Shown here: positions 11,722 to 22,401 of the stretch, piece after piece | Layout of the letters: every line of letters begins with the position of its first letter | Numbering within the stretch: position 1 is the stretch's first letter | Assembly (NCBI GenBank): GCA_029582165.1 | Contig: CM055872.1 | Location: 47,442,195 to 47,506,194, forward strand | Origin: Portulaca oleracea | Lineage: Eukaryota; Streptophyta; Magnoliopsida; Caryophyllales; Portulacaceae | Direction: 5' to 3' | DNA length: 64,000 nucleotides | Translations under genes and position numbers: made by a program | Notes under the pieces: generated by a model | The model's input: the letters and a program-made list of their open reading frames with translations, nothing else | Told to the model about the DNA's origin: nothing | Database searches by the model: none

Positions 11722-14700
11722 ACACACACACACACAGATATAGGAAGATAGTTAAGGTAGGAAGGTGAGAAGAGTAAATCGCAGCAATTGATTTTACATC
11801 TGACGTTGTGTGGTCATGCATTTCAAGGAATGTGGTCATGTATATTATGAAGTGTGGTCATAAAATCCATGACCACACCCCGTAATATCCATGACCACAC
11901 ACCGTCAGATGCAAAATCAATGGTTGACTCTTTTCACCTTCCTACCTAAACTCTTTTCCTACCGGATCATTTCCTATATATATATAAACTAGCGAAATCT
12001 GAAAAAATCATCAAAACAACTCTACGAACTAAAAACAAAATGAAACTTAGTGACACATGACTCAAGTCTCCAACCCCATAATGGCATGTCCACTAAAACA
12101 GAATTGCATGTCCCCCAAAAGCAATTACAATTTGCACTTATATTTGAGATTTGAGTATATTAATTTTTAATATGAAACTCTAATATTTGAAATTTTGGAA
12201 TTATGAGTTGCATATTGATGATTTGAAATTGAACAAAAAAAAATATGGGAAGAAATTATTAATTAAATTTGAATTTGAGAAATAACAAAAAACAGGCTTC
12301 TACCCCCTTTTTCCAAGGTTTTGGGCAATATTCATATTCGGGGATATTTAGTTATGTGGTGGGACATGCCCTTATGTGGTGGAGGACATGTGTTTTGGTG
12401 AGCCTATTTCATTTGTTTGAATTTTCTAAGTTTATGTTTTCAGGGCATGCAATTAAAGCTTATAGCTTATGGGGATATGAGTTTTTCTAAGCATATTTCA
12501 TTTGTTTTAATTTTTTAAGTTTATGTTTTTGGGCACATGCAGTTATAGTTTGGGAGACATGCACTTACAGTTTGAGGATTTGCGGTTATATTTGAAATTG
12601 GAAATATATTTATTTGTAATTTAAAAGTCTAATATTTGAGATTTTGAAATTGCAAGCTGTATACTTGATTAGAAATTGAAAAAATAATATGGGATGAAGC
12701 AATTGAAAAAATAATGTCAATTTAAAAATTCGAAAAATAAGGTTCCCACCTATTTCTTCTAACAGTCTGTTTTGATTCAATGTAGAAGGGGGAGGGGAGA
12801 GGAATGAAGGGGAGGGAAAGGTAAGGGAGGTGATTAACATTAACCTCGTTTGGATATATTCGTGAGGGGAAAGGAATGGAGTATTAAAATTCTTCCCTTC
12901 CCCCTCTACCTTTATTTTGAGGGTTAAGAAAATGGAAGGGAAGGGAGGTAAAATGTTCCCCTCCCTTCCGCTCCCATCACCCCCTATTTTTATTCCCAAG
13001 CAAGAAGAAAATGAATAATAACCTCCCTTCCCCTCCCCTCCCCCTCATTGTCCTCCAAAGCAAACAAAGTGTAAGGTTAAGGGGGTCTATAGTTATAGTA
13101 TGGGGGACATTCAGTTATATTGAAATTAGAATATCTTAATTTATAATTTTAAACTCTAATATCTTTATGGGAATCGCTAATACTCCCTTTATCCCTAATT
13201 GTTGGTCAGCATAACTAATGTATCAAAATCAATGAAGATAGGGAATGAGGTAAAAAAAAATTTGCAAATAATCAAAAATACCCTTGGAATGGGGCTTGAT
13301 GTTTATATATGGGATAAAATGAGTACTATAGTTGTTGGAATTATAAAAGTTAGCTAATTTGTTAAATAAAAAGGGATGGAGGAAGTATTTTTAATTTTGG
13401 AATTGTCTGTAGATTAAATGAGCTGATGAAGATATGGAAGTAATTGATTAAATTTCAAAATGCAAATTCAAAAGATAGGATTCCCACCTTCTTTCCCTGA
13501 GGTTAACTTTGCAGACATATCGTTATAGTTTAGAGGGCAAGCAGTTATAGTATGGTGGACATGTAGTTGTATTTGAAATTTAATTATCTTAATTTGTAAT
13601 TTGAAACTCCAATATTTTAATTGGAAATGTGAAATGTTTGGAATTTTTGAATTATTTGTTGTATCCTGATGATTAGAAATTGATGAAAATAAGGAAGTGA
13701 TTGATCAAATTTCAAAATGAAAATTTAAACAAAGAGGGTTTGCACCTTTTTTTCACAACATTCGGTTGGGGGACATGTGGTTTGCCATTTAAAAAAATTA
13801 AGGTTCCCAGACCTACTCGTGTCTCTTTCTCTCTACATGTGGGGTGTATGCTAGCGATCAGCCTCCGCCTCTTCTATCTCACTCTTTGCTCTTTCTTTCC
13901 GCAATTTTTTTTGGGTATTTTTTAGATCTTATATTTCTAAAAGCAGCATTTTCTAGAGAATAAACAAACAAATAAATGAAAAGTAAGAAGAAATAAACAG
14001 ATCTACTCGTGTCTCTTTCTCTCTACATGGGGAACGCTACATACTCGCCTGCGACCCGCGTTCCGGGTAACAAGCATTCCAAAGCCAAAATTAGACTAAC
14101 TTTGTGTAATAGTGACCCGCGTTCTAGGACTAACGACCCGGGAAGCGTTCCTGGTAACTATGATTGAGCATATATCTGTAACAATGAACTTTTATACAGG
14201 CAAGTTGCTGATTGTGTGATTCTGGATTGTAGGTATTAACATTGTTTGCAGGGGCACTGCTAGAGAAGCAAATTGTGTTCGTTTGCTCTAATCTGGTATG
14301 TATATTCTATATCAAGTTTGCCCTTGTATGAACAACTATCCATTGGCTGGAGCAACTTGTTGAATTTCATGGGCGTTTTGAGCAAGTGATGCTTTAGCTA
14401 GGCTCTGTTATCAGTCATGTTGATTACATATTTTGACATATTGAGTTGTGGATGTGTTCTTTCGGATCTTAATTGTGAAATTAATGTCATTTTGACAATC
14501 AAGCCAATGTTGGAAGTCTTCCCTGGGAGGGGGTATGGGGGGTTGGGTGCATGTCACCTTTTCTATCCATTTTGTCGTTTGAAAGGTATGGACATACAGC
14601 TATTGTTTCACCGTATTCCTAACTTTAAGCATGCAATTGACTTAGCAGAACACACCAGTCAGTCAGAGCTTTTATTTTTAAATTTTTGCTTTGCAACATT

Positions 14701-17700
14701 ACTAACGCATTCTTGCCGGTAGAATTGCACTGGAAGCGGTATAATCTGGTAAATGTCACAGCACCAATGGTATTTGGACTAACAAACAAATGTTGAAAAA
14801 TGTGCTTTCGTGTTGAGGGTTGTCTTATGTTGAACTGGAAATGGTCTGCCTTTTCTTTACTCTAAGTTCTGTCCTGATTAATAATTTTCTATGACTTTCA
14901 AACTTGTTGCATGTAGGGAATATTGTCTGGTTCAGTTCTATCACTTATTCCCTTAATCCGTCCCTACCAGTGGCAGAGCTTGTTAATGCCAGTATGTTTC
15001 TTTCTTTGTGATTGCCATTCATCAAATATCAGCAAGAGAGTATCATGCTTCAAACATAACGGCATTTATCAATCTCCAGGTTTTACCAAATGATATGGTG
15101 GACTTCCTAGATGCACCAGTGCCATATATAGTAAGTAATTTCTTTCTGATCCCTTGTGATTTTACGTTCATGGAAGTTCCAGTTATAATGATGCATTTCC
15201 TTTGTAATGTTTTTGCGACTTTACATTGAAAAGAGACGGAGTTTCCTGGCTTGCAATGCTGTTCTGTTTTCTGTCTTCTCTGGTTCCCATCATTGTACTT
15301 GAAGGAGACATGTGATCCCACTGCTGATGACTTGTTATATTGTTTGTCTCTAAGTCTATTCATTTCTATTTCCTTCTGTCTTGCATTCCTGCATTTGTTG
15401 AGGGTTCTGTTCTGTTTCCTTCTTCAAGCTTGGTTACTGTATTCCTCAGCACTCCAGTTTCTTTGCATTATTTATCCTTCTTTCTGTCATGCTGAAGTAG
15501 GTACAATCGGATAGTTTTACAGGAGTTTACTATGATTTTTGGTGTTCTGCACTTATATATATGTATATGCGTAGAAATTGTCTTGCGGATTTGGTGCTAC
15601 CTGCATGATTTGTTGAGCTTATGTATCACAAATTTTAAGAATTAGTGTATTTCTTGTAGGTTGGTGTACAGAGCAAAACCTCTGAAGTGCAGTCAAAAGT
15701 GACAAATGCTATAGTTGTTGATATTGGCAAGAATCAGGTGTGTCTAACATGCAGTTACTCCCCTTTCCACTTACTGATTGAAGGCTAGTCTCTTCACGTC
15801 CTCATTGTTTTCCACCTGTTCACTTCGTCATTGTCTTCCACCTATTGTTCCTCCTTGCTTGGGATGGGATGTTTGTATCAAAGCACCCCTATATGAGGTT
15901 ATTGTCTCATGTGTTTCTTGAAGGCTGAAATCAAAGGGAAGAAATGAAGGAAAGTGGGAAAAATAGTTATAGGGAAAATGTTGGCAGGCAAGATTGTTAG
16001 AATGGGGATGTTAGTATCAACGAAGGGTCAGTAGTATGGGAATCGTAAAAGGATATCAAGGATTGTAAGATTCTAATACACTATTGAAATAATAAAAAAA
16101 AAAAGTTACAAAGATAATATCAAGGATTGTAAGATTCAAATACACTATTGCGTATTGGTTGTGTGCTAGTGTCCACTGGAGTCTAGATGAAAAGAATTGA
16201 TAGGAACTACGTCAACAGTAGTGGACAGCTTACTGGGGCGGTTAAACATTTATCCATTGTAACCTGAAGCTGGATATGGCTAAATGTCAAAGGGAAAGCT
16301 TCTTCAGCTTCCCAGAAAAGTTGAACATGTCTGTCTTATTTTTATGCATTCATCAGTGTACTGGTATCATCGTGTTGTGTCTGACTCATAAAATCTCAAA
16401 TTTATGATGGGCGTTTCATCATCATTAGTTATGTGAGTAGGATAAGCTCTAATCCGTTCGTTTGTTGCTTTAGGTGAAATCAACATCAATCCCGCAACTG
16501 CCAAAACAGAAGGAGTTGCTAACGTCCTTGGCGCCCTATCATTCAAAGCTTGTTGGGGAAAGCTATTTAGGTAGAAAGCGGCCCATCTATGAATGTACAG
16601 AAGTGCAGGTATATTTGTTTTCTAATATGTTGGTTTCAATAAGTGTAACTTCAAACTTTGATCCAGATGGAATTGTTATTCATCTTATACTTGCCAATAA
16701 CCTTGTCTTTGCTCTGGTGCTTCTTTGAGATATATTGCTTGATTATGGCCATTTGAGAAATTTATTTCCAATGCAGGTTGAAGCAGCCATAAGCTTCTTG
16801 CAAGTGTTGAGGAATTACTTGAATTCCCTCTGTTCTAATCTTCGTTCTCACACGATAACTAGTGTGCAGTCAAATGATGACAAGGTGCTGTATCAATTCC
16901 GTTGGATGAGCTGTGGGCTTTTGATGCTCCCCCCAACCCCAATTATTAATTTTTTTTTCTGAATTTGTAGATTTCATGCCATTGAAGATGCTAGGGTCTC
17001 AAGAAACTCTATAGTTAGGGTCTGTTCTTTTTATGTGAGATAAGCTCTCTCTGGATGAACTCTTAGGTTGGAAAGTGTGGGATATGATCGTTGGTCTGAC
17101 TACTTGACGTTAGAGAAAATGGATCATATACTATTTGTTTGCATCACTGGGATTTCCATGCTATACATAATGTTCAAGCCCTTAAGAATTTGTTATGCAA
17201 ATTCTTTAGCAGCAGGGTATCTTTCTGGTGACTAAACGTAGTGGTCTAGTGGCATTGGCTTGATTTAGTATTTTGGGAACTTTCACTTATCTATAGTCAA
17301 TTACTATGCGTAATAGAAAACTTTGAAGCCCTATTCTGAATTAGCGGTCACTACATGTTATAACGAGCTTCATAGAACTACTATCATATCTGCTTTGAGC
17401 AGCTGTTTTGCATCTCATATCTGAATTCCTACTTTCACGGCTCTGTTGAAAGATTCATCTTTCTTGGGTTTTTTTTTCCCCTTCTTTTAACTTCTTTTGT
17501 AATGGCAAGCTTTGTGTAAATTTTTCAAAGCTGAAACTGGTCAAGCCAGCTCAAGAATTTGCAATGTCTTACCATATCAAATGATTGCCAAAAGCTGTGA
17601 GACTTGACGACTTTGGTTTGTTGAGTATGTAGTCTGGTCAGGATCATCTTCAAACATCATGAATTAGAGAAATGTTAAATCCACCAGTCAGTGTAGATCT

Positions 17701-18826
17701 TGCTTGGGTAAACAACAATTACATTGAGAGGTAGGCAATAGGCAGCCTTCCCTGTGGGTAGAGAGACACGTTCCAGGGGACCCATCCAATTTCCTCCAAT
17801 TGTCTCTCCTTTTGTTTTGTTTTATTTATTTATTTATTTATTTATTTTTATTTTATTTTATTTTATTTTATTTTTTTGGGGTTGGGGAGGGGGTTGTAAA
17901 GCAGTAAAACCATATGTTTGATCCCCTTCCCCCTTCTTCCAAAAAAAAAAGGGCACGCCTTAGTTCTTTATATTGGTGAGTAGGAAAGATGGGCCACTTA
18001 CGGTCTCTTCACTCGTAGAGGTAGCCAAGCAAAAGTGGAAAGATATACATTCCCAATTGCTAACAAGGTTAGAAGTTAAGCCACATTTAGTGAGGTTGAA
18101 GTTGGATTGAATACCAACTAATAAGCCCTTGTTGGTTTTTTTGTTGAGATAGGAATTAAATCAAACGAAAATATTTTGTTTTTAATTGCCAACGTCACTT
18201 GTGGGATGTAAAGATTGAAAGTCAAATGTAGGATTAGTTTATTTCTTTTTAAATACTTCAATGGTGCAAATATCAGCGTGTGCTCATTTGTGTGGTTTAA
18301 GAAATTTTTATTTGAGCTTCATCCTGCATTGTTGCCTTCAGGTATCACTTCTCTTAAGGGAGAGCTTCATTGACTCGTTTCCTAGTCATGATCGATCATT
18401 TATGAAGGTGTGTTTTGAGTACTTGTATTCTTTCATCTTCATTATTTGTGCTGACTGGTAGCTTTACCCCTTTAAAGTCTAATGTATCATTTGGAAAATT
18501 CCCACTAATGAATTATGCAATAGTTGGGAGTTGAGAGTTATGTGTCGTAGATGATTTTTTAAATTTTTTTTGAGGGGTACTAATTTGTCGTCGGTCCTTG
18601 AGGAGTTTTCTTTTTTGAGAATTAAAAGTTTATTATAAGTAGTATGTTTTGTATTTTCGAGAATTTGGAGATGGCTGCATAATCTATTCATCCCTTAACA
18701 TTAGAAAAACACCGAGATTCCTAATGGGTTACTTTCTCCCTTGTTTTGTTTCTGCAGCTGTTTGTGGACACACAACTGTTCTCTGTACACACAGATATTG
18801 CTCTATCGCTGTATCAAAAAGATTAG
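2455..18826 (+). CDS. DENN-domain protein (putative Rab GEF), 5'-incomplete, 15 exons
   Basis: Exons: 2455-2514, 2905-2949, 6451-6650, 9638-10114, 10984-11110, 11215-11412, 11556-11645, 14233-14295, 14917-14991, 15080-15130, 15660-15737, 16474-16608, 16777-16884, 18342-18407 and 18758-18826 (stop TAG). All introns are GT-AG. The joined 1842 nt read 613 residues without interruption. The N-terminal exons give a uDENN-like part (YGCCVLVEEL, RCYCIISRLPFFEL). Exon 4 and part of exon 5 form an acidic, Ser/Thr-rich linker that looks disordered. The cDENN core carries FHPLEHLHSLEF, ALLEKQIVFVCSNL, SLIPLIRPYQWQSLLMP and FLDAPVPYI. The dDENN tail ends LFVDTQLFSVHTDIALSLY. DENN proteins generally act as guanine-nucleotide exchange factors for Rab GTPases in membrane traffic; the Rab partner is unknown here. 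It resembles plant 'DENN (AEX-3) domain-containing' proteins. The start codon and first exons are missing, presumably upstream. At exon 5 the first of two tandem AGs (10982-10983) keeps the frame. Confidence 0.9.
2950..6450 (+). other. DENN intron with several transposon remnants
   Basis: About 3.5 kb of intron. It holds a G run at 3884-3896 and a Stowaway-like MITE (4223-4925). At 3960 a CAGTGGCGGATCTAG start resembles hAT/Tip100-type ends. Degenerate CCTGG/GGTTC-rich segments near 3565-3740 and 5630-5760 may be two ends of one decayed DNA transposon. No coding sequence is recognised. Confidence 0.45.
4223..4925. mobile_element. Stowaway-like MITE, ~703 bp, TA target duplication
   Basis: Left end CTCCCTCCGTTCTTTTTTA, right end AAAAAAACAGAGGGAG (its inverted repeat), flanked by TA at 4221-4222 and 4926-4927. 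ATCTGTC and GACAGAT lie just inside the two ends. These are the marks of Tc1/mariner-class Stowaway MITEs. At 703 bp it is longer than most, and its interior may hold captured or nested sequence. No transposase is seen. Confidence 0.8.
7033..7683 (-). mobile_element. Solo LTR in a DENN intron
   Basis: A 651-bp block starting TGTTGGGAAC and ending TACTCCAACA (TG...CA with a TGTTGG/CCAACA terminal inverted repeat), flanked by AGAAA (7028-7032) and AGACA (7684-7688), a 5-bp target duplication with one mismatch. No internal retrotransposon region is attached, so it is a solo LTR. It holds short hairpins, for example GGTCACCAC-AATCC-GTGGTGACC at 7495-7517. Orientation is uncertain; minus is suggested by a weak TATA-like stretch near 7270. 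It lies in the 6651-9637 intron. Confidence 0.75.
8338..8492. repeat. Dispersed repeat, copy 1 (partner at 14030-14162)
   Basis: Shares an ordered series of blocks with 14030-14162: ACAAGCATTCC, AAGCC, TTTGTG, a GTTCT block, CGGGAAGC and CTGGTAACTAT. Both copies are in introns of the DENN gene and in the same orientation. The family is not identified. Confidence 0.6.
8570..8816. mobile_element. Degenerate Stowaway-like MITE
   Basis: Inverted ends GTCCCCTTCATTCCC and GGGATGGCGGGAG, flanked by TA at 8568-8569 and 8817-8818. Subterminal ATTTGTC and GACTTATAATA-type words are typical of the family. Size 247 bp, non-coding, inside the 6651-9637 intron. Confidence 0.7.
10368..10490. repeat. Dispersed repeat with CATTATTGTCCAAT words
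   Basis: This stretch and 21008-21095 share GTGTATTATTGTC, CAAAGTTCA, GCATTATTGTCCAATA, TTCAGTATATTA and AAACCCTAT in the same order and strand. A weaker relative is near 40600-40680. It lies in the 10115-10983 intron of the DENN gene; the element type is unknown. Confidence 0.6.
11681..11736. repeat. (TG)n/(AC)n palindromic microsatellite
   Basis: About 39 bases of alternating TG run directly into about 17 bases of AC, so the tract can fold on itself. It begins 36 bases after the donor of the 11556-11645 exon and abuts a MITE at 11739. Confidence 0.9.
11739..11980. mobile_element. Palindromic MITE with GTGTGGTCATG words, copy 1
   Basis: The left arm (TATAGGAAGAT, AAGGTAGGAAGGTGAGAAGAG) is the inverse of the right arm (CTTTTCACCTTCCTACC, GGATCATTTCCTATA). 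Between them GTGTGGTCATG and CATGACCACAC repeats are also inverted. The 20325-20606 copy has the same organisation. It inserted in or beside TA-rich sequence, so the target duplication cannot be read. About 242 bp, non-coding. Confidence 0.7.
12778..13080. mobile_element. Purine/pyrimidine-rich MITE-like insertion
   Basis: The left half is rich in GGGGAGGGG words and the right half in their complements (CCCCTCCCCTCCCCCTC), making an imperfect palindrome. It interrupts one unit of the ~250-bp array. The inner CCTCGTTTGGATATATTCG phrase is of a kind seen near MITE ends. Exact termini and target duplication were not resolved. Confidence 0.45.
13183..13385. mobile_element. Stowaway-like MITE
   Basis: Inverted ends CTCCCTTTATCCCTAATTG and AAAAAGGGATGGAGGAAG, flanked by TA at 13181-13182 and 13386-13387. 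It is 203 bp and inserted in a unit of the intronic ~250-bp array. Confidence 0.75.
14030..14162. repeat. Dispersed repeat, copy 2
   Basis: Partner of 8338-8492. Here GACCCGCGTTC occurs twice inside the unit (near 14055 and 14113), suggesting internal duplication. It lies 70 bases upstream of the acceptor at 14232. Confidence 0.6.
15738..18341 (+). other. Late DENN introns, little recognisable
   Basis: The introns 15738-16473 and 16885-18341 hold no recognised gene. The second has a TTTA-type microsatellite at about 17815-17875 followed by a short G-rich tract. The exons between them belong to the DENN gene. Confidence 0.55.
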
Positions 18827-19690
18827 TCCAGCCACTAAAGGGTGGCGTCCCAAGTAATTAGCAGTCTGTCTTTGTAATTTTGTTGTTTAATGGATGTTTG
18901 TGTGGGTGTTTTTGTCATGTAAATCATAAAATCTTTATCTCTAGAGGTGTAACTATCTACCTGGATATGTTACGCTCTTACTCTGTAGATGGTTTGGGAG
19001 TTAAAATAGTTAACACACTGCCTGGTATGTGGTGAGTCTCCCTTTGAGAAGGTATGAGATTCTGGCCGGATTGATAACTGGGTTTAAAGGTCACAAAAGT
19101 AGAGCTTGAAGATCCAAGTATGGTTTTGTTTAATGGATGTTGAGCTCAGTGGTGATATGGTGATTGTGATGCTTCAGGTTTGGACTTGTGGACTTGAACA
19201 GTGATCTGAGTCTGAGTTGGATTCAGACGGACTGTTTCGTTTCGCACATAACTGCTGTTTGTCGAGACAAACTGTCCACTCTGCTGCTTTATTGGTGTGT
19301 ATCAGTTTTGACCTATTTGGAATTTAGGTAGTTAATTATTGCTACATTTTACAAGTTGTGTCCATGTGGGATGCCATTGGATATTTGCTTGCTAGCTACT
19401 TGCAGAATCTTGGCAAAATGCCAACTGCATCCGATATTCCACTATTACTATTTACATGCTGGAACATAAGCATACTGTACTAATGTATTATAGAAACAGC
19501 AAAGATTAAAATGTTTGTGCATATGCTAGCTAGCCTACTAGTCTACACTACAATCCTGTGACTGGATTGAATTGAATCCAATGCCAACGGTAAAGGTGGA
19601 TTAGGTTAATTGACTAACACCTTTTCTCATTTTTGGAGGGATTGATTATTCCTCAAAAATCACCTCTGTATGAATGGTATATGTATAAGG
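18827..19690 (+). other. DENN 3' flank: probable 3' UTR then intergenic
   Basis: Follows the TAG stop at 18824-18826. An A/T-rich stretch near 18920-18940 with AATCATAAAATC could hold a polyadenylation signal; no canonical AATAAA is visible. The rest is unremarkable intergenic sequence. Confidence 0.45.
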
Positions 19691-19691
19691 C

Positions 19692-19712
19692 AACACACAC
19701 ACACACGCACGC

Positions 19713-19746
<34 letters not shown>
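19692..19746. repeat. Compound (AC)n-(GT)n-(AT)n microsatellite
   Basis: ACAC runs pass into GCACGCGTGTGT and then into alternating AT, which directly adjoins the MITE at 19747. A second (AT)n tract follows the MITE at 20283-20325, so the element probably inserted into one TA array. Confidence 0.85.
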
Positions 19747-19747
<1 letters not shown>

Positions 19748-20280
19748 GGATAATTGGATTATAATAATCCCTACTTTCACCAATTGGACAATGGTGGATC
19801 GTACTTTCATTTTATATTCTGGTAGTCAAAAAAAAAAAATTGGATTATAGTGGCACCAAATCCAAATCCAAATCCACCTCCTAATTCTTCTTATTTTTTT
19901 CATTCCTACATTATATTGTTTTTGTTTTTTTCGTTCCTGCCCCTAGAAAGTTAATGAATTGTAGTTTCTAAATCATTTTTTAAATTATTTTTTTGAGACT
20001 CCGAATAGTTATTATGTTTTTTTAAAATAATAAAAGTAAAAAATCGTAAAAAAATAGTAAAAAATCGAAAAAAAATGGGAGAAACGTTGTAAATTCATTA
20101 AAAATCATTGTAAAGTGTTATACTAAGTTTTGAATCAAATGCAGCACAAAATCTATGATTCCCTTGAAAATATCCCGCTACAATCCAATTTTATTTTTTT
20201 TGGACCACCAGAATATAAAGTGAAAGTGCGGTCCATCATTGTCCAATTGGTGAAAGTAGGGATTATTAGAATCCAATTAT

Positions 20281-20283
<3 letters not shown>
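19747..20283. mobile_element. 537-bp MITE with ~115-bp terminal inverted repeats, copy 1
   Basis: The left end AGGATAATTGGATTATAATA and the right end are inverted copies over about 115 bp (19747-19862 against 20169-20283), roughly 90% identical by eye. Both arms contain CCCTACTTTCACCAATTGG. It sits between (AT)n tracts, so the target duplication is hidden. The interior is AT-rich and non-coding. A second, end-truncated copy is at 21478-21842. Confidence 0.8.
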
Positions 20284-20324
<41 letters not shown>

Positions 20325-20328
<4 letters not shown>

Positions 20329-20606
20329 CAAATTCGGTAGAAAGAGAGTTTAGATAAAAAGGTGAGAAGAGTGAATCATAGCGCTTGATTTTGTATCTAC
20401 GATGTGTGGTCATGAGTATAATGGAATGTGGTCATGAAATTTAGGGAGTGTAGTCATGGATTTCAGAGAATGTGGTCGTGAAATTATGACTACACTTATT
20501 GATATCCATGGCCACATACCGTTAGATGTAAAGTCAATGGCTATGATTTGCTCATCTTCACCCTTCTACCTAAACTCTCTTTCTACTAGATTCGTTTCCT
20601 ATATAT
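20325..20606. mobile_element. Palindromic MITE with GTGTGGTCATG words, copy 2
   Basis: Same layout as 11739-11980: the arm GGTAGAAAGAGAGTTTAG is mirrored by CTAAACTCTCTTTCTAC, with GTGGTCATG/CATGGCCACAT words between. Again it adjoins an AT tract. About 282 bp, no coding. Confidence 0.7.
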
Positions 20607-20770
20607 AGACTTGGCAAATCTCGACCCGACCCGGAAATTCGACCCAAATCGACCCGCAAAAAATGGGTTTTGAACACGAAATTCCGACCCGGGATCCGAA
20701 AATGACCCAACCCAAAGAACCCGGTAAAAAACGGGTCAGGTCGGGTCAGGTTTGGGGTCAGACACTTTAA
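20607..20770. repeat. GACCC-rich dispersed repeat segment
   Basis: Begins AGACTTGGCAAATCTCGACCC and is built from GACCCGACCC, CGACCC and GGGTCAGGTCGGGTC words that reverse orientation near 20735, giving a partial fold-back. Related in style to the 1008, 41380 and 61140 blocks. Confidence 0.55.
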
Positions 20771-21309
20771 TTTTAAGTGTTTTGTCTACTTAGGCCTTGT
20801 GCAAAAAAATGGGCTAATTTCATGAAAATTAAGGCCCAAAAGTAAAATATTGGGTGCCTTTGAAAAGTTATGTGTAGAGAGAGACATACAAATGAAATAA
20901 TCAAATAACAAATGACCAAAACAAAACCCTAACACTGTCACTCACTGACTCTTTCAGTAAACCCTCTAACTCCTGCAGTCTCGCCACTCTCCTCTCTTTT
21001 AGTAAAATAGTGTATTATTGTCATAGGTCAAAGTTCAGTGCATTATTGTCCAATATCCTAAAAATTCAGTATATTATCATCCCAAAACCCTATATATTTC
21101 ATGAGTACTGTTATTCGTGGATTGTTAACGTAAACCGCATAATACTTGTAGGCTTGAAGATTGCCAAATTTTGTCCCTTGGGTGTATAGTAATATGTCTA
21201 TACAACTATGACATATCGTGGTGGTCGAACTAGGAATGGAATGGTACATTACACAGGTGTCTTTGACCAATTATAATCAATTTTATTAGTTGTAAGTGAC
21301 TGAGAAAAA
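20771..21309. repeat. Intergenic with repeat copy at 21008-21095
   Basis: 21008-21095 repeats the ordered motifs of 10368-10490 (CAAAGTTCAGTGCATTATTG and following). The remaining sequence, including the pyrimidine-rich stretch near 20940-21000, is not recognised. Confidence 0.5.
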
Positions 21310-21475
21310 GGGCGGTCATGACCCGTAAACCCGACCCAAACCGCCAGAAACCGGAATACACCCGACCCGTATTTATCCGAACACGAAATACACCCGACCT
21401 GTATTTACCCGAACCCGATATACGATCGACCCGTAACCCGCCCGCCCGCCCGTATTGACAGGTCTACCTATATAT
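21310..21475 (-). repeat. GACCC/CCCGAA-rich segment ending in GACAGGTCTA
   Basis: Degenerate CCCGACCCGTATT units end at CCCGCCCGCCCGTATTGAC followed by AGGTCTA. Reverse-complemented, the end is TAGACCTGTCAATACGGG, like the termini at 1008 and 61642, so this is a short minus-oriented copy of the same family. Confidence 0.6.
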
Positions 21476-21477
21476 AT

Positions 21478-21842
21478 ATCCTGACTTTCATCAATTGCAT
21501 AGCAATAATTCCTACATTCATTTTGGATTCTAGTGGTAAAAAGTAAATAAATAAATAATGTTGGATTGTAGTGGTACCAAATCCACCACCACATTCATTT
21601 TATATTGGTTTTGTTTTTTTTTCATTCCTACCCCGAGGCCCCAGAAATGAAATTTAATTAGTAAAAACAATTATTAAATTATTTTTTTGAGAATTCGAGC
21701 AATCATTATGATTTTCTAAAAGGAATAAAAGTGAAAAATCAAAAAAAAAATTTGAGAGAAATGTCGTAAATTTATTAAAATCGTGGTAAAGTATTATACT
21801 AAACTTTGAATCAAATGCAACTCAAAATCTATGATATTCAAG
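21478..21842. mobile_element. Truncated second copy of the 537-bp MITE
   Basis: Aligns with 19765-20160: shared order of TTTCAYCAATTG, GGATTGTAGTGG, TTCATTCCTACCCC-like, TTATTAAATTATTTTTTTGAGA and AAATCTATGAT. The outermost left ~20 bp and the entire right arm are missing. The right side stops where the LTR at 21843 begins. Confidence 0.7.
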
Positions 21843-22391
21843 GGAAACTCATTTCGCAGAGATCACAGGTGTGACCTTCCATGTCACGGGCGCGACCCTA
21901 TTCGGAACAACCAGGTCCCGGGTGTGATGAGACCATGTCGCGCGCTTGGTTGCTTTTTTTTGGTTGTCCAAAAAAAATGCAACCAAAGATCACCAAGGAA
22001 AAACAAAGGAAGAGAGAGTAAGAAGAGGATCACGTCCGTGACTCCTTTACATCCTCCAATCCTTTTGGCCTTCATAAAGAAAAGTCAAGGCAGGGAAAAG
22101 TGAGAGGGGGTTACGGTCATGACCAATGAGGTCACGCTTGTGACTCCAGTTTAATCCCAAGCCTCTACCTTAGGATTTCCACTCCCCAGGTCACCGCACC
22201 TAAGTCCTTCTCCTAATTCGTGTCGATGTCAGGAAAACGCCCCCTTAGAGGAGCTCTTGGCCCATCCATAGGATAGTCGTAAGTACATGTCGAGATCTGA
22301 ATCAATGACGAACTGCAGCTCCATCAGATCCGGGGTGGCAAGTTATTTTTCCCTCACGATCAAATTAGAGTAGGGACCTCGATCCGCTTCA
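21843..22391 (-). mobile_element. Truncated 3' LTR of degraded chromovirus
   Basis: Aligns in order with parts of 27773-27959 and 29975-30269, the other LTR of the same element. The LTR start on the minus strand is TGAAGCGGATCG at 22391, next to a purine tract. About 550 of the ~1.1 kb LTR remains; the distal half was lost at 21843. It is rich in GTCACG/CGTGAC palindromic words. Confidence 0.75.
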
Positions 22392-22401
22392 TGCTCCCCT
22401 T
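22392..22401 (-). promoter_or_regulatory. Polypurine tract (second-strand primer site)
   Basis: Minus-strand AAGGGGAGCA immediately upstream of the 3' LTR start at 22391, the expected place and composition for the plus-strand priming site of an LTR retrotransposon. Confidence 0.6.

Larger units (their letters stand above)
12090..13780. repeat. Decayed array of ~250-bp units in a DENN intron
   Basis: Four units recur in the same orientation. Each has a GACATG(C/T)AGTTAT-type start, then TTAATTTRTAATTTGAAACTC, a GATTAGAAATTGA block and a TTCCCACCTTTTT-like end near 12302, 12740, 13481 and 13738. Spacing is irregular because other elements have inserted (12778-13080 and 13183-13385). Identity looks low, implying an old array. 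It occupies most of the 11646-14232 intron. Confidence 0.6.

Noticed and set aside
20601..20770. Telomere-like interstitial repeat (CCCGAA-type words)
   Set aside because: Words are CCCGACCC/CCCGAAA mixes, not the plant telomere unit, and match the dispersed mobile family better.
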